Origin: JALCOL01 sp022649665
GTDB lineage: Bacteria > Bacillota > Bacilli > Lactobacillales > Enterococcaceae
Reading direction: 5' to 3' (one strand)
Length of the DNA: 20,628 nucleotides
Assembly (NCBI GenBank): GCA_030372335.1
Contig: JAUDCW010000027.1
In this document: positions 8,453 to 15,710 of the stretch, piece by piece
How the letters are laid out: every line of letters begins with the position of its first letter
Numbering within the stretch: position 1 is the stretch's first letter
Program-made: the position numbers and the translations under genes
Notes under the pieces: model-generated
The model's input: the letters and a program-made list of their open reading frames with translations, nothing else
Database searches by the model: none
Told to the model about the DNA's origin: nothing

Positions 8453-9733
8453 ATGACAATGCGCGTAATAGAGACATTTTCAGGAATTGGTTCTCAAGCA
8501 AAAGCTCTCAAGAATTTAAGCAAACGAAATGCAGATTTCAAATATAAGATTGTTGCAACTGTTGAATGGGAAATTGGCGCTATGTATGCTTATGACTTGA
8601 TTCATCATGGGCCGCAAGATACTTCGAGATATGACGATTTATCAAAAGATGAATTAATCAAAATGATTGAAAAATTCAATATCAGTTCAGATGGAAAACA
8701 GCCAATCAAGAGAAGCACAATTGTTAGAATGCCGATAGAACAGCTAAAAGCAATACTAACTAGTATTGATAACAACAATAATTATGTCGATATATCTACT
8801 GTTAGGGCCGCAGATTTACCCGATGCAGATTTGCTTACATATTCATTTCCTTGTCAAGATTTGTCGGTTAGTTCATACTGGCATGGAAACTTCTCGGGAA
8901 TCCAAAAGGGTGTTAAGAATCGATCGGGATTACTTTGGGAAATCGAAAGAATCCTTAATGAATATGAAAATGATGGAAAAATGCTTCCCAGATTTCTTTT
9001 AATGGAAAATGTCTCTGCAATCCATAGTCTGCTTCATGAAAAGAATTTCAAATTATGGCGCAAAGAATTAGAGAGGTTAGGATACTCTAATCGATATTAT
9101 GATCTCGATGCGTCTGATTTTGGAATACCTCAGAGCAGACTTCGTACTTTTATGATTAGCATCTTCACCGGAGATCTTGACGAAAGACAAGTAAATGAAA
9201 TATCTCATTTTTTCGAAGAGACGAAGCTTAAAGCTGTTAACGAAAACCCAACAATTGCAGACTTTTTACGATTAGATTATTCAAATCCCGTTTATTTAAA
9301 AGAAGCTTTTTTAAGCACTCCCAACAATACTTCTTCAAGGGAGAAAATAAGGGATGACTCTGTGGTATTAGCAACTGGATCATCTCCTTCACTGAACATT
9401 GCAAAAACAATTACTACCAAACAAGACAGAAATCCCAATGCTGGGATCATCATTCATAATCGTGATTGGGGAAAAGCGGAATACAGAAATTTGACGCCAC
9501 GTGAAACTTTTTTGTTAATGGGATTTGATGAATCTGATTTTCAATCTTTGATTGACAATAATCTTAGAATTTCCAAATCTCGTTGTATGCTTAGCCATGC
9601 AAAATTATTGAAACTCTCTGGAAACAGTATAGTTGTTAATATACTTGAAGAGATTTTTTCGGAATTGTCTATTGTTGAAAAGCGAATTATTAATAATAAG
9701 AAAGTAGTCTCTTTCAAGCCTTTAGCAATTTAA
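8453..9733 (+). CDS. C5-cytosine DNA methyltransferase (Dcm/HhaI type)
   Basis: A 426-residue methylase using S-adenosylmethionine to make 5-methylcytosine. Motifs in order: I, ETFSGIGSQAKAL (residues 7-19); IV, SFPCQDLS with catalytic Cys134; VI, MENVSAI with the ENV triplet at 185-187; VIII, IPQSRLRTF (225-233); IX, LTPRETFLLMGF (348-358); X, KLSGNSIVV (387-395). The target-recognition region, about 232-345, sets the site, which I cannot read from sequence. I place the start at ATG 8453, behind GGAGGAATTTAC; the open frame runs back to 8372, but that ATG coincides with the predicted transcript start and has no ribosome site. It presumably protects host DNA from the nucleases encoded upstream. 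I see no clear terminator after it. Confidence 0.92.
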   Translation: MTMRVIETFSGIGSQAKALKNLSKRNADFKYKIVATVEWEIGAMYAYDLIHHGPQDTSRYDDLSKDELIKMIEKFNISSDGKQPIKRSTIVRMPIEQLKAILTSIDNNNNYVDISTVRAADLPDADLLTYSFPCQDLSVSSYWHGNFSGIQKGVKNRSGLLWEIERILNEYENDGKMLPRFLLMENVSAIHSLLHEKNFKLWRKELERLGYSNRYYDLDASDFGIPQSRLRTFMISIFTGDLDERQVNEISHFFEETKLKAVNENPTIADFLRLDYSNPVYLKEAFLSTPNNTSSREKIRDDSVVLATGSSPSLNIAKTITTKQDRNPNAGIIIHNRDWGKAEYRNLTPRETFLLMGFDESDFQSLIDNNLRISKSRCMLSHAKLLKLSGNSIVVNILEEIFSELSIVEKRIINNKKVVSFKPLAI

Positions 9734-10475
9734 ATGCCAATAGCGGTTCAAAATTGTTAGATTGGCAGTGCGGATATTCTTTCAGAAATAGAAATATTGC
9801 TTGAGCGGCCACTCAGGAACTAGAGTTTTGATTGGTTGAGAGGTCTTTATTTTTTTGAAAATCCTTCATAATAGGAGGTTGCCCGTAACTTTATAAATCT
9901 TTGAGCGGCGGACCGATTAGTCTAAGATAGCAGCCGAAACGATATCATTATTAAAAAATTGGCCTTGCATGTAAAATGGAATGTCGACAGTAGTCAATAT
10001 AGAAAATCGTCCATATTGCAAATTCATCTACTAACAGAACATGCTAACTTGGTCTCTAGTGATTGGCACATAGCCGATTCCGCCGAGATCGATAATCGAC
10101 AACTGGATAATTCACGTAGAATTTAATTATATGATGCAGTAATATCTTTATTACAAGCTTTCATGAAGCGGTTGCTAAGTCATAAAAAACAATGAATTCC
10201 ATCTTAATTCCTTGTTCATGGGCAACGATATCCAAAGTTGCAACCAAGCTAGTCTTACCTATGTTGCTGCTCCCAAGAAAGCAGATGTTGACACACTTTT
10301 CCGTGAAGCTAACACTTGGTTAAGCCCAGAAATTCGCTATAGCTCAAGTTGGGTTAAAATTTGAAATCACAGAGTTTTTCGTCAATAGTAACAACGAAAC
10401 CCTCAAACTGAATGAAATTTTTCTGTTTAAGGAATAGTGGTAGCATTCAATGACTTAGAGGTGCTTTTTTTTCAT
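9734..10475. other. Intergenic region around the istB remnant
   Basis: Apart from the istB fossil, no gene is supported here. Positions 9734-9861, just after the methylase, hold only weak inverted repeats and no T-tailed terminator. Positions 10341-10475 may contain the unrecognisable N-terminal end of the istB remnant. A short open frame starting at 10437 runs through the two terminator hairpins and is not credible as a gene. Confidence 0.5.
9862..10340 (-). pseudogene. istB: Decayed istB (IS21-family helper ATPase)
   Basis: Reading leftwards, interrupted frames recover an IstB-like AAA+ protein: PSVSFTEK, then the Walker A region CFLGSSNIGKTSL (about 10245-10283), then after a frameshift the Walker B-type stretch LSIIDLGGIGYVPITRDQV, and farther on SILTTVDIPF and NNDIVSAAILD followed by RRSKIYKVTGN. 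These match the order of IstB landmarks (GKTHLA, IIDELGYVP, TTN.PFSEW, AILDRLLHH, ITGNSYR). Several stop codons interrupt it (before PSV, two adjacent after DQVSMFC, and after AILD). No istA transposase partner or clear IS end is seen. This fossil shows that mobile DNA once inserted at the right edge of the defence island. Confidence 0.8.
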
Positions 10476-10523
10476 AAAAAAAAGAGTGCTGGAAGAAAAA
10501 CCCAAGTACTTCCCACCAACACT
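10476..10523 (-). terminator. Rho-independent terminator, distal
   Basis: On the - strand AGTGTTGG pairs with CCAGCACT (8 bp including one G-U), a 3-nt bulge follows, then GAAG pairs with CTTC around a 13-nt loop. The stem is followed by C and eight T. It is the second of two tandem hairpins behind the leftward catabolic operon and a strong back-up stop. Confidence 0.8.
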
Positions 10524-10544
10524 GAAAAATCACAAAATCTAAAT

Positions 10545-10586
10545 CCGCCCTCAAATTCTAGACTTTCGTCTACCATCCGAGGGCGG
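10545..10586 (-). terminator. Rho-independent terminator, proximal (possibly bidirectional)
   Basis: CCGCCCTC and GAGGGCGG form a perfect 8-bp GC-rich stem; inside, TAGAC/GTCTA forms a second 5-bp stem with a TTTC loop, separated by a symmetric 6-nt internal loop. T-rich sequence flanks both sides, so it could stop transcription from either direction. It lies 19 bp beyond the stop of the last gene of the leftward operon. Confidence 0.85.
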
Positions 10587-10605
10587 TTCTTTTATTCTTT
10601 CAAAT

Positions 10606-10953
10606 CTACTTCCTCATAATATGGATCGCGAAGCCGCCGAATTCGCCGGCTAGATAGATATTTTTCAGCTTGCCTTCTTCGTCGTAGGCGGCAGTGTCCA
10701 TATTAAAGTCGAGTCCTTTTTTCTTCAGTTCCTCGACAGCGCTTTCCAAATCGGGAGTTTTCATCGCGATGTGGCCGTTTTTGCCTAAGAAAGGACTTTT
10801 CATGCATTCGAAATAATCGCCGGCAAATTCGGATTTTTGGCCGTGGCGCGGCTTTAAATTGAAGATGCTGCTTAAAAGCAATGCCAGCTTTTCTGCTTCT
10901 TGGGCATTTTCCGTATTGATACCGATATGTTCTAATTCAAATGTATTTGTCAT
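10606..10953 (-). CDS. Small VOC-family protein (glyoxalase/bleomycin-resistance fold)
   Basis: A 115-residue single-domain protein, last gene of the leftward operon. The vicinal-oxygen-chelate pattern is visible: LEHIGIN (His9) on the first strand, GKNGHIAM (His61) on the middle strand, and AGEFGGFAIHIM (Glu104) on the last, giving plausible metal ligands. From memory, the sequence style (HIGINTEN..., LGKNGHIA, EFGGFAIH) resembles the VOC domain fused to the C-terminus of some Firmicute KDPG/KHG aldolases; here it stands alone. That would fit an epimerase, isomerase or lyase accessory step in sugar-acid breakdown. GAGGTG lies just before ATG 10953, and the permease stop is 21 nt upstream. 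Exact reaction unknown. Confidence 0.8.
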   Translation of the reverse strand: MTNTFELEHIGINTENAQEAEKLALLLSSIFNLKPRHGQKSEFAGDYFECMKSPFLGKNGHIAMKTPDLESAVEELKKKGLDFNMDTAAYDEEGKLKNIYLAGEFGGFAIHIMRK

Positions 10954-10974
10954 TTTTGCACCTCGTTTGTGTTT

Positions 10975-12258
10975 TTACATCGGGAACATCAACAGTGAGC
11001 CGACAGTGAGCGCTAATAAGCGAATGAAATATTGCGGAATGGTGAATTTCCAAAATTCTTTCGCGGTATATTTTCCATAGCCTAAGACCATGGCCGGCAT
11101 GCCGTCGATCGGCAAGAAATGTCCGCACCAGCCGGAAATAACGATCGCACAGGCTGCGGCGGTCGGGTCGAGTCCAAGATTGGAGCAGACTGCGATAGCG
11201 AGCGGGGTGAAGACATAGACGGTCCCGATCGTTGAACCGGTCAAAGTGGCAAGGAGGCTGGTCAAAATACAGAAGGCAAAGATCATGAGGAACGGATTGA
11301 TGTTCGTTCCCAGCATGTTTGCGACCGTTTGGCCGACTAAATTCGTCAAACCGGTGCTGCCGAGCGCATCAGCGACACCGATAACGCCGGCCGACATTAA
11401 AATGATCGGCGCACTCAGCGCGTCTCTGATTTCGGTAAAGTTGAGGACTTTCGTGAATAAAATGACGGCAACAGACAGACCGGCCATTGCGTAGCCGGCG
11501 TCGCCGATTCGGCTTTGCAAAAGCATCCCGACCACTGCGAAGATGAATGCGCCATAAGTGACGATTTCTTTCCATTTCGGCAGGGACGGCGTGTTTTCAC
11601 TTTCCACTTCTTCCAGTTCTTCTTCATCTTCGCCTTTGATCGGATGATCAGGCAAAAATTTATACTGGATCACGCAGTTCAGCAAAAACCCAAGGGATAA
11701 AAATAAATTGACGATGGCAAATTTGAAGACGGAAATATGAACGGATTGTCCGGCAGCGCCAAGAACAGCGATCACGATCCCGTATTGGAGCGCGGTGTTA
11801 AAGGGGATCAGCGGGTGGTTGGCCGCAAATCCGGCGGTCATGATCACTTTTGAAGGGGGGAGCTTTTTATTATACGGCAAGGTCGACAGCAGGCCGATCG
11901 CCAAGACATAATAAGCGGTGGAACCGGTGCCGAACATGCTGCAGCCCAGCATGACCACGAGGATGATCAGCATATACGATTTAAAGCCGCCTTTGTTCGC
12001 CATGGCAAACATCGCTTTTTTGAACACGACGATGAAATTGGTTTTTTGCAGTGCGGCGATAATGGCCATGAATTCAGCCAGCATGATGATCGTTGAATTT
12101 GAAAATCCGGCGAAGGCGCCTTTGATGTCCGTGATCCCGAAGATTACTAACAGCAAGCAGGCAAGCAGCGGCGGAGCTCCAAATGGTAGTTTTTCGATCA
12201 TGATCAAAACGATCATCAGTGCGGTGATCGCCAAAGCAATAATCATTTGGATAGTCAT
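10975..12258 (-). CDS. SLC13/ion-transporter superfamily permease
   Basis: A 427-residue, strongly hydrophobic inner-membrane protein with about 11-12 membrane segments in two related halves. Each half has the Ser/Thr-Gly-rich re-entrant motif of the family: FGTGSTAYY at residues 109-117 and TLTGSTIGTV at 338-347. The halves are joined by a charged cytosolic loop (about 205-230) with an acidic EDEEELEEVESE run. Family members carry di- and tricarboxylates or other anions, usually with Na+ or H+. The operon context suggests uptake of the sugar acid or carboxylate broken down by the neighbouring enzymes. AGGAGGCT lies 5 nt before the ATG. The substrate cannot be read from sequence. Confidence 0.85.
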   Translation of the reverse strand: MTIQMIIALAITALMIVLIMIEKLPFGAPPLLACLLLVIFGITDIKGAFAGFSNSTIIMLAEFMAIIAALQKTNFIVVFKKAMFAMANKGGFKSYMLIILVVMLGCSMFGTGSTAYYVLAIGLLSTLPYNKKLPPSKVIMTAGFAANHPLIPFNTALQYGIVIAVLGAAGQSVHISVFKFAIVNLFLSLGFLLNCVIQYKFLPDHPIKGEDEEELEEVESENTPSLPKWKEIVTYGAFIFAVVGMLLQSRIGDAGYAMAGLSVAVILFTKVLNFTEIRDALSAPIILMSAGVIGVADALGSTGLTNLVGQTVANMLGTNINPFLMIFAFCILTSLLATLTGSTIGTVYVFTPLAIAVCSNLGLDPTAAACAIVISGWCGHFLPIDGMPAMVLGYGKYTAKEFWKFTIPQYFIRLLALTVGSLLMFPM

Positions 12259-12296
12259 AATAGCCTCCTATATATTCTTTACATCATTATCAGAAA

Positions 12297-12335
12297 GATA
12301 GAATATCCGCTTCATTAAGAAGAAAATATTCTATC
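12297..12335 (-). repeat. 10-bp inverted repeat between the DapA-like and permease genes
   Basis: GATAGAATAT (12297-12306) and ATATTCTATC (12326-12335) are perfect inverted arms around a 19-nt spacer, in the 98-bp gap upstream of the permease gene. There is no T-run after it in the operon direction, so it is not a standard terminator. It may be an mRNA processing or stabilising hairpin, or an operator. Confidence 0.55.
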
Positions 12336-12356
12336 CCGAGGCAGCACTTGCGGCAG

Positions 12357-13265
12357 TTAATTCATGCCTTTTGCTTTGTTTTCTTCCAAGACCGCTTTGA
12401 TCGCTTCGATGCCTTCTTCAGGGATCTGATTGAATGGCGCTCGGCAAGGACCGACGTGATAGCCTAAGAGGCGAGTGGCAGCTTTGACGATCGTATTTGG
12501 ATTCCCATACTTAAAGCAGGCGCGGAAATTTTGGATACTTTCATTGGCTTTTTTCGCTTCTTCGATCTTGCCTTCGATGAACAGATCATAAATCGAAGCC
12601 ATCGTGTGCGGATACACATTTGCACAACCTGCAATGCCGCCAGTCCCGCCGGCTAACAGCGTCCAAATGATCAATTGGTCATTTCCGGACAGTGTATAAA
12701 ATTTCCCGTTTTGTTTCTTTTTGCCGGCTTCGATATAGCCGAGAATATTCGTGAAGTTCCCGCTGGAATCTTTTGCCCCGATGATGTTTTCGATTTCTGC
12801 TAAGCGTCCGACAGTTGCGGGAGCGATCGCGTTTCCAGTGCGGGCTGGGATGTTATACAAAACGATCGGCATATCGACTGCTTCTGCGACGGTTTTGTAG
12901 TGAGTGTACAATTCTTCTTGGCTGGCAGCGGCGAAACTCGGAGTAATGATCGAAAGAACATCAGCGCCGGCGGCTTGCGCCATCTTGCTTTGTTCGATCG
13001 TTTCTTTTGTCGAAAGTGTCCCGGTCCCGGCATATACAGGGACGCGGCCAGCAGCTTGGTCCACGACCGCTTCGAGCACCGCTTTTTTTTCTTGCGCGGT
13101 CAAAATGTAGCCTTCGCCGTTTGTTCCAAATGGGAAGATCCCGTGGATGCCGTTTTCGATCATTCGTTCGACTTGTACACGCAGCTCTTCCAAATTAATG
13201 CTTTCATCCTCATGCATCGGGGTCAAGATCGGGACAATAATTCCTTTCAATTCTGTTGGTTTCAT
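12357..13265 (-). CDS. DapA-family (DHDPS/N-acetylneuraminate lyase) aldolase or dehydratase
   Basis: A 302-residue class I lyase of the DapA (PF00701) TIM-barrel family. Visible sites: the GTNGEG loop (residues 47-52), YNIPARTG with catalytic Tyr137 and a carboxylate-binding Arg142, and GAKDSSGN with Schiff-base Lys165. The family cleaves or condenses pyruvate-containing compounds. True dihydrodipicolinate synthases usually have GTTGE, so the GTNGE variant and the catabolic neighbours argue for a sugar-acid aldolase or dehydratase rather than lysine synthesis. I start it at ATG 13265, behind AGAGGAG; the open frame extends 20 codons farther upstream without a ribosome site. A 175-bp gap with a hairpin repeat separates it from the upstream sialidase-like gene. 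Substrate unknown. Confidence 0.87.
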   Translation of the reverse strand: MKPTELKGIIVPILTPMHEDESINLEELRVQVERMIENGIHGIFPFGTNGEGYILTAQEKKAVLEAVVDQAAGRVPVYAGTGTLSTKETIEQSKMAQAAGADVLSIITPSFAAASQEELYTHYKTVAEAVDMPIVLYNIPARTGNAIAPATVGRLAEIENIIGAKDSSGNFTNILGYIEAGKKKQNGKFYTLSGNDQLIIWTLLAGGTGGIAGCANVYPHTMASIYDLFIEGKIEEAKKANESIQNFRACFKYGNPNTIVKAATRLLGYHVGPCRAPFNQIPEEGIEAIKAVLEENKAKGMN

Positions 13266-13328
13266 ACGAATCGCTCCTCTGATTTTTTTAGTTTGGATAA
13301 GATAAGAATGCGCTAACAATTGCACGAT

Positions 13329-13416
13329 GTTTTAAAAGCAGCTTCTCGGAAATAATCCGGAAAACCGCAAAAATATGACAGACTATTTTCGGTTTTCCTT
13401 CTTATTTCTCGAAGCT
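13329..13416. repeat. Imperfect palindromic repeat element, copy 1
   Basis: An approximately 88-bp element nearly identical to the one at the right end of the window. Its arms begin AGCTTC and end GAAGCT, with GAAATAA/TTATTTC and GGAAAACC/GGTTTTCC as further pairing blocks around a loop containing CAAAAATAT. It lies inside the operon, between the sialidase-like and DapA-like genes. In the operon direction the hairpin is followed by CTGCTTTTAAAAC, so it could cause partial termination or processing. It may be a small non-autonomous mobile repeat. Confidence 0.85.
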
Positions 13417-13440
13417 GAGCGCTTTGTTACAATCTTTGTA

Positions 13441-14613
13441 TTACTTTTTCACGCCTTCGCCGGAGGTCGGGTTGTACAAGCCTTCTGCTTCGCGTTTTTT
13501 GCCGAACAGGTCTTCAACGGTAAAGCGGACATATTTGATGCAAAGGCGATTTTTATATGCATAGACTAAATGCAATGTGCCTTGCTGATCTTGATAGAGT
13601 GTCGGGTATTCAAACTGCGAGTTGTTTGTTTTGTTTTCGATGCCGATATAGCCTTCTGCCGGCTCAAAGATCCGTCCGAGCGGCCAAGTTTTTCCGAGGT
13701 CTTCGGTGACTGAAACGACGACGGGATTCCGCAGCCCCGGCCAAGTAACTTTGCCGAATTCGGCTTGGTTTGCGGCGTTCATGTTGTAGGCTAAAGCGAT
13801 TTCGCCCGACTGCAATTTGATCGCGCTGATACTGGCGTTGTTGTTCGGCAAAGTATTCGCTTCCGGAATGCTCCAGCTGTCGCCGTAATCAAAGGATTCG
13901 CTCGTGTATACGTGATCGGCAAAGCGGCTGCGCATAAAGGCGAGCAGGTGTCCGTCAGCGACTTCGACGACATTGGCATGGACGCGGCCGTTGCTTTCCG
14001 GCATGCGGACGGCCCGCCAAGTTTTGCCTTGGTCATCGGACAGCTGAAATTCGGTCGGGTCGTTCGTCAAGCCTTCCGGGGAGTCTTCACACAGCCAAGT
14101 GCTGAAGAGCCAGCGGCCGTTGCTTAAAATCTGGATCGCTTGGCGGGAGAAAGTTCCTTCGCTAGCAAACAATACTTCCGGGTCGCCCCACGTATTGCCT
14201 TCGTCATTTGATTTTTGGACCATGATGATCGAAGTAAACTGCATATTGTCTTTGCCGGCTTGGCGGCTCAGCTGAGAAGTATAGATCAGCCAGATCTGGC
14301 CATCGGGTGCTCTGAAGAATGCCGGATTTTGTTCGCTGCGGTCTTTTCCTTGCGAGATCGTTTGCGGGACGGACCAGATTTGTGTTTCCGGATCAAGTTT
14401 GGAGACTACGATGGAGATGTCGCCGCTGCCTTCAAAACTGCCGGCAAACCAGGCACATAACATTCCGCCATCGTGCGTTTCGATCAAGGCAGGGGCGTGC
14501 GCCGTATTGTGATCGCCAGTAGGGATCAGCCCGAAGTCGACATTTAAAAAGTCGTCGCGGTACATCACGCCATTCGGCTCTGATTTTCTTACTTGCGGCA
14601 AGTGTGCTGCCAT
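13441..14613 (-). CDS. Cytosolic sialidase-like BNR/Asp-box protein
   Basis: A 390-residue beta-propeller protein of the BNR_2/sialidase-like type. Four Asp boxes are visible: SNDEGNTW (residues 135-142), SDDQGKTW (192-199), SFDYGDSW (240-247) and TEDLGKTW (303-310), spaced about one propeller blade apart. The N-terminal APALIETHDGGMLCAWFAG pattern is typical of this family. There is no signal peptide or cell-wall anchor, so it acts inside the cell, unlike secreted enterococcal sialidases. I do not see the FRIP motif that marks classical GH33 sialidases, so true sialidase activity is doubtful; it may be another glycosidase, lyase or isomerase. AGGAGG sits 8 nt before ATG 14613, and the pdxA-like gene ends 28 nt upstream. 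Confidence 0.82.
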   Translation of the reverse strand: MAAHLPQVRKSEPNGVMYRDDFLNVDFGLIPTGDHNTAHAPALIETHDGGMLCAWFAGSFEGSGDISIVVSKLDPETQIWSVPQTISQGKDRSEQNPAFFRAPDGQIWLIYTSQLSRQAGKDNMQFTSIIMVQKSNDEGNTWGDPEVLFASEGTFSRQAIQILSNGRWLFSTWLCEDSPEGLTNDPTEFQLSDDQGKTWRAVRMPESNGRVHANVVEVADGHLLAFMRSRFADHVYTSESFDYGDSWSIPEANTLPNNNASISAIKLQSGEIALAYNMNAANQAEFGKVTWPGLRNPVVVSVTEDLGKTWPLGRIFEPAEGYIGIENKTNNSQFEYPTLYQDQQGTLHLVYAYKNRLCIKYVRFTVEDLFGKKREAEGLYNPTSGEGVKK

Positions 14614-14641
14614 TTCAAATCCTCCTTTTGGATTGCTGTTC

Positions 14642-15667
14642 TTAAGAGTTTTCAGCTAAGCGGATCGCGTAATCGATCGCATTCTCAAGGCTTAATTCGC
14701 TGGCGCTCCATTTTCCGGCTTGGTCGAATGCGGTTCCGTGATCGACTGAGGTGCGGATGATCGGCAGGTTCAAAGTGATATTGACGCCTTGAACGGCTTT
14801 CCAGCTGCCTGCTTTCTGATCGTAGACAAAGCCTAAAACTTTTAACGGGATATGGCCTTGATCGTGATACATCGCGACCACGATGTCGTACATGCCGCCA
14901 TTTGCTTTTGAGAAGACGGTGTCAGGCGGAAGTGCCCCGACGGCATCGATGCCTTCTGTACGGGCGGCTGCGACGGCCGGATTGATTTCATTGATTTCTT
15001 CCTGCCCGAACAAGCCGTTTTCGCCGGCATGCGGATTCAATCCGGCAACTGCGATCCGCGGATTTTTGATGCCCAGTTTTTTGCCGGCGTCATTCGCGAT
15101 CCGGATCACATCGAGCACTCGTTCTTTCGTGACCAAGTCGCAAGCTTCGCGCAAAGAAACATGAGTCGAGACGTGAACGACGCGCAGATTTCTGTCTGCC
15201 AGCATCATCGTATATTTGTCAGTGCCGGTGAACTTCGCATAGATCTCCGTATGGCCGGCATAGTGATGACCAGCCGCATTCATCGCTTCTTTGTTCAGCG
15301 GATTCGTCACGGTCGCATCGATTTCTTTGGCCAGGGCTAATTCGATGACTTTTTTTACATATTGAAAAGCGGCGTTCCCAGCCATTTTGGAAACTTCGCC
15401 GATCGGCAGCTCTGCCATGTCAACGACATTCATGTCGATCAAATCGATCGTCCCGAACGTGTATTTTCCTTCGCTGGGTTTTTGGATAGGATGGATCGTG
15501 AGCTTCACTTCCGGATGCTTCGCTAAATAATAGGCTAAGACACTTTTGTCGCCGATCAATAGCGGTTTGCAGCGTTCATACAACGCCGGCTTTTGAAATT
15601 CTTTTAATGAGATTTCAGGGCCGATCCCGGCTGGGTCGCCCATTGTGATCCCAATGATTTTTTTCAT
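14642..15667 (-). CDS. pdxA2: PdxA-family 4-phospho-D-threonate/erythronate-type dehydrogenase
   Basis: A 341-residue member of the PdxA family (PF04166), NAD-dependent decarboxylating dehydrogenases. Visible are TMGDPAGIGPEIS (residues 8-20), GHTEIYAKF (138-146), and the three metal-binding histidines in STHVSL (His169), NPHAGENG (His213) and YHDQGHIP (His268), followed by TSVDHGTAFD. The neighbouring DUF1537 kinase identifies it as the PdxA2 type, which oxidises and decarboxylates a 4-phosphorylated four-carbon acid to dihydroxyacetone phosphate, rather than the pyridoxal-phosphate biosynthetic PdxA; no other vitamin B6 gene is nearby. AAAGGAG lies about 12 nt before ATG 15667. The stereochemistry of the acid used cannot be told from sequence. 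Confidence 0.88.
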   Translation of the reverse strand: MKKIIGITMGDPAGIGPEISLKEFQKPALYERCKPLLIGDKSVLAYYLAKHPEVKLTIHPIQKPSEGKYTFGTIDLIDMNVVDMAELPIGEVSKMAGNAAFQYVKKVIELALAKEIDATVTNPLNKEAMNAAGHHYAGHTEIYAKFTGTDKYTMMLADRNLRVVHVSTHVSLREACDLVTKERVLDVIRIANDAGKKLGIKNPRIAVAGLNPHAGENGLFGQEEINEINPAVAAARTEGIDAVGALPPDTVFSKANGGMYDIVVAMYHDQGHIPLKVLGFVYDQKAGSWKAVQGVNITLNLPIIRTSVDHGTAFDQAGKWSASELSLENAIDYAIRLAENS

Positions 15668-15710
15668 AGCATGAAAACTCCTTTTCAGCGATTTAGTGCA
15701 AAGGTGCTTC

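Noticed and set aside
10437..10619. 60-codon open frame on the + strand
   Set aside because: It runs through two terminator hairpins and into the end of the VOC gene; no ribosome site.
12357..13265. Lysine-pathway dihydrodipicolinate synthase
   Set aside because: Catabolic operon context and the GTNGE loop argue against it, though sequence alone cannot exclude it.
14642..15667. Vitamin B6 biosynthetic PdxA
   Set aside because: The adjacent DUF1537 kinase and absence of other pyridoxine genes favour the catabolic PdxA2 role.
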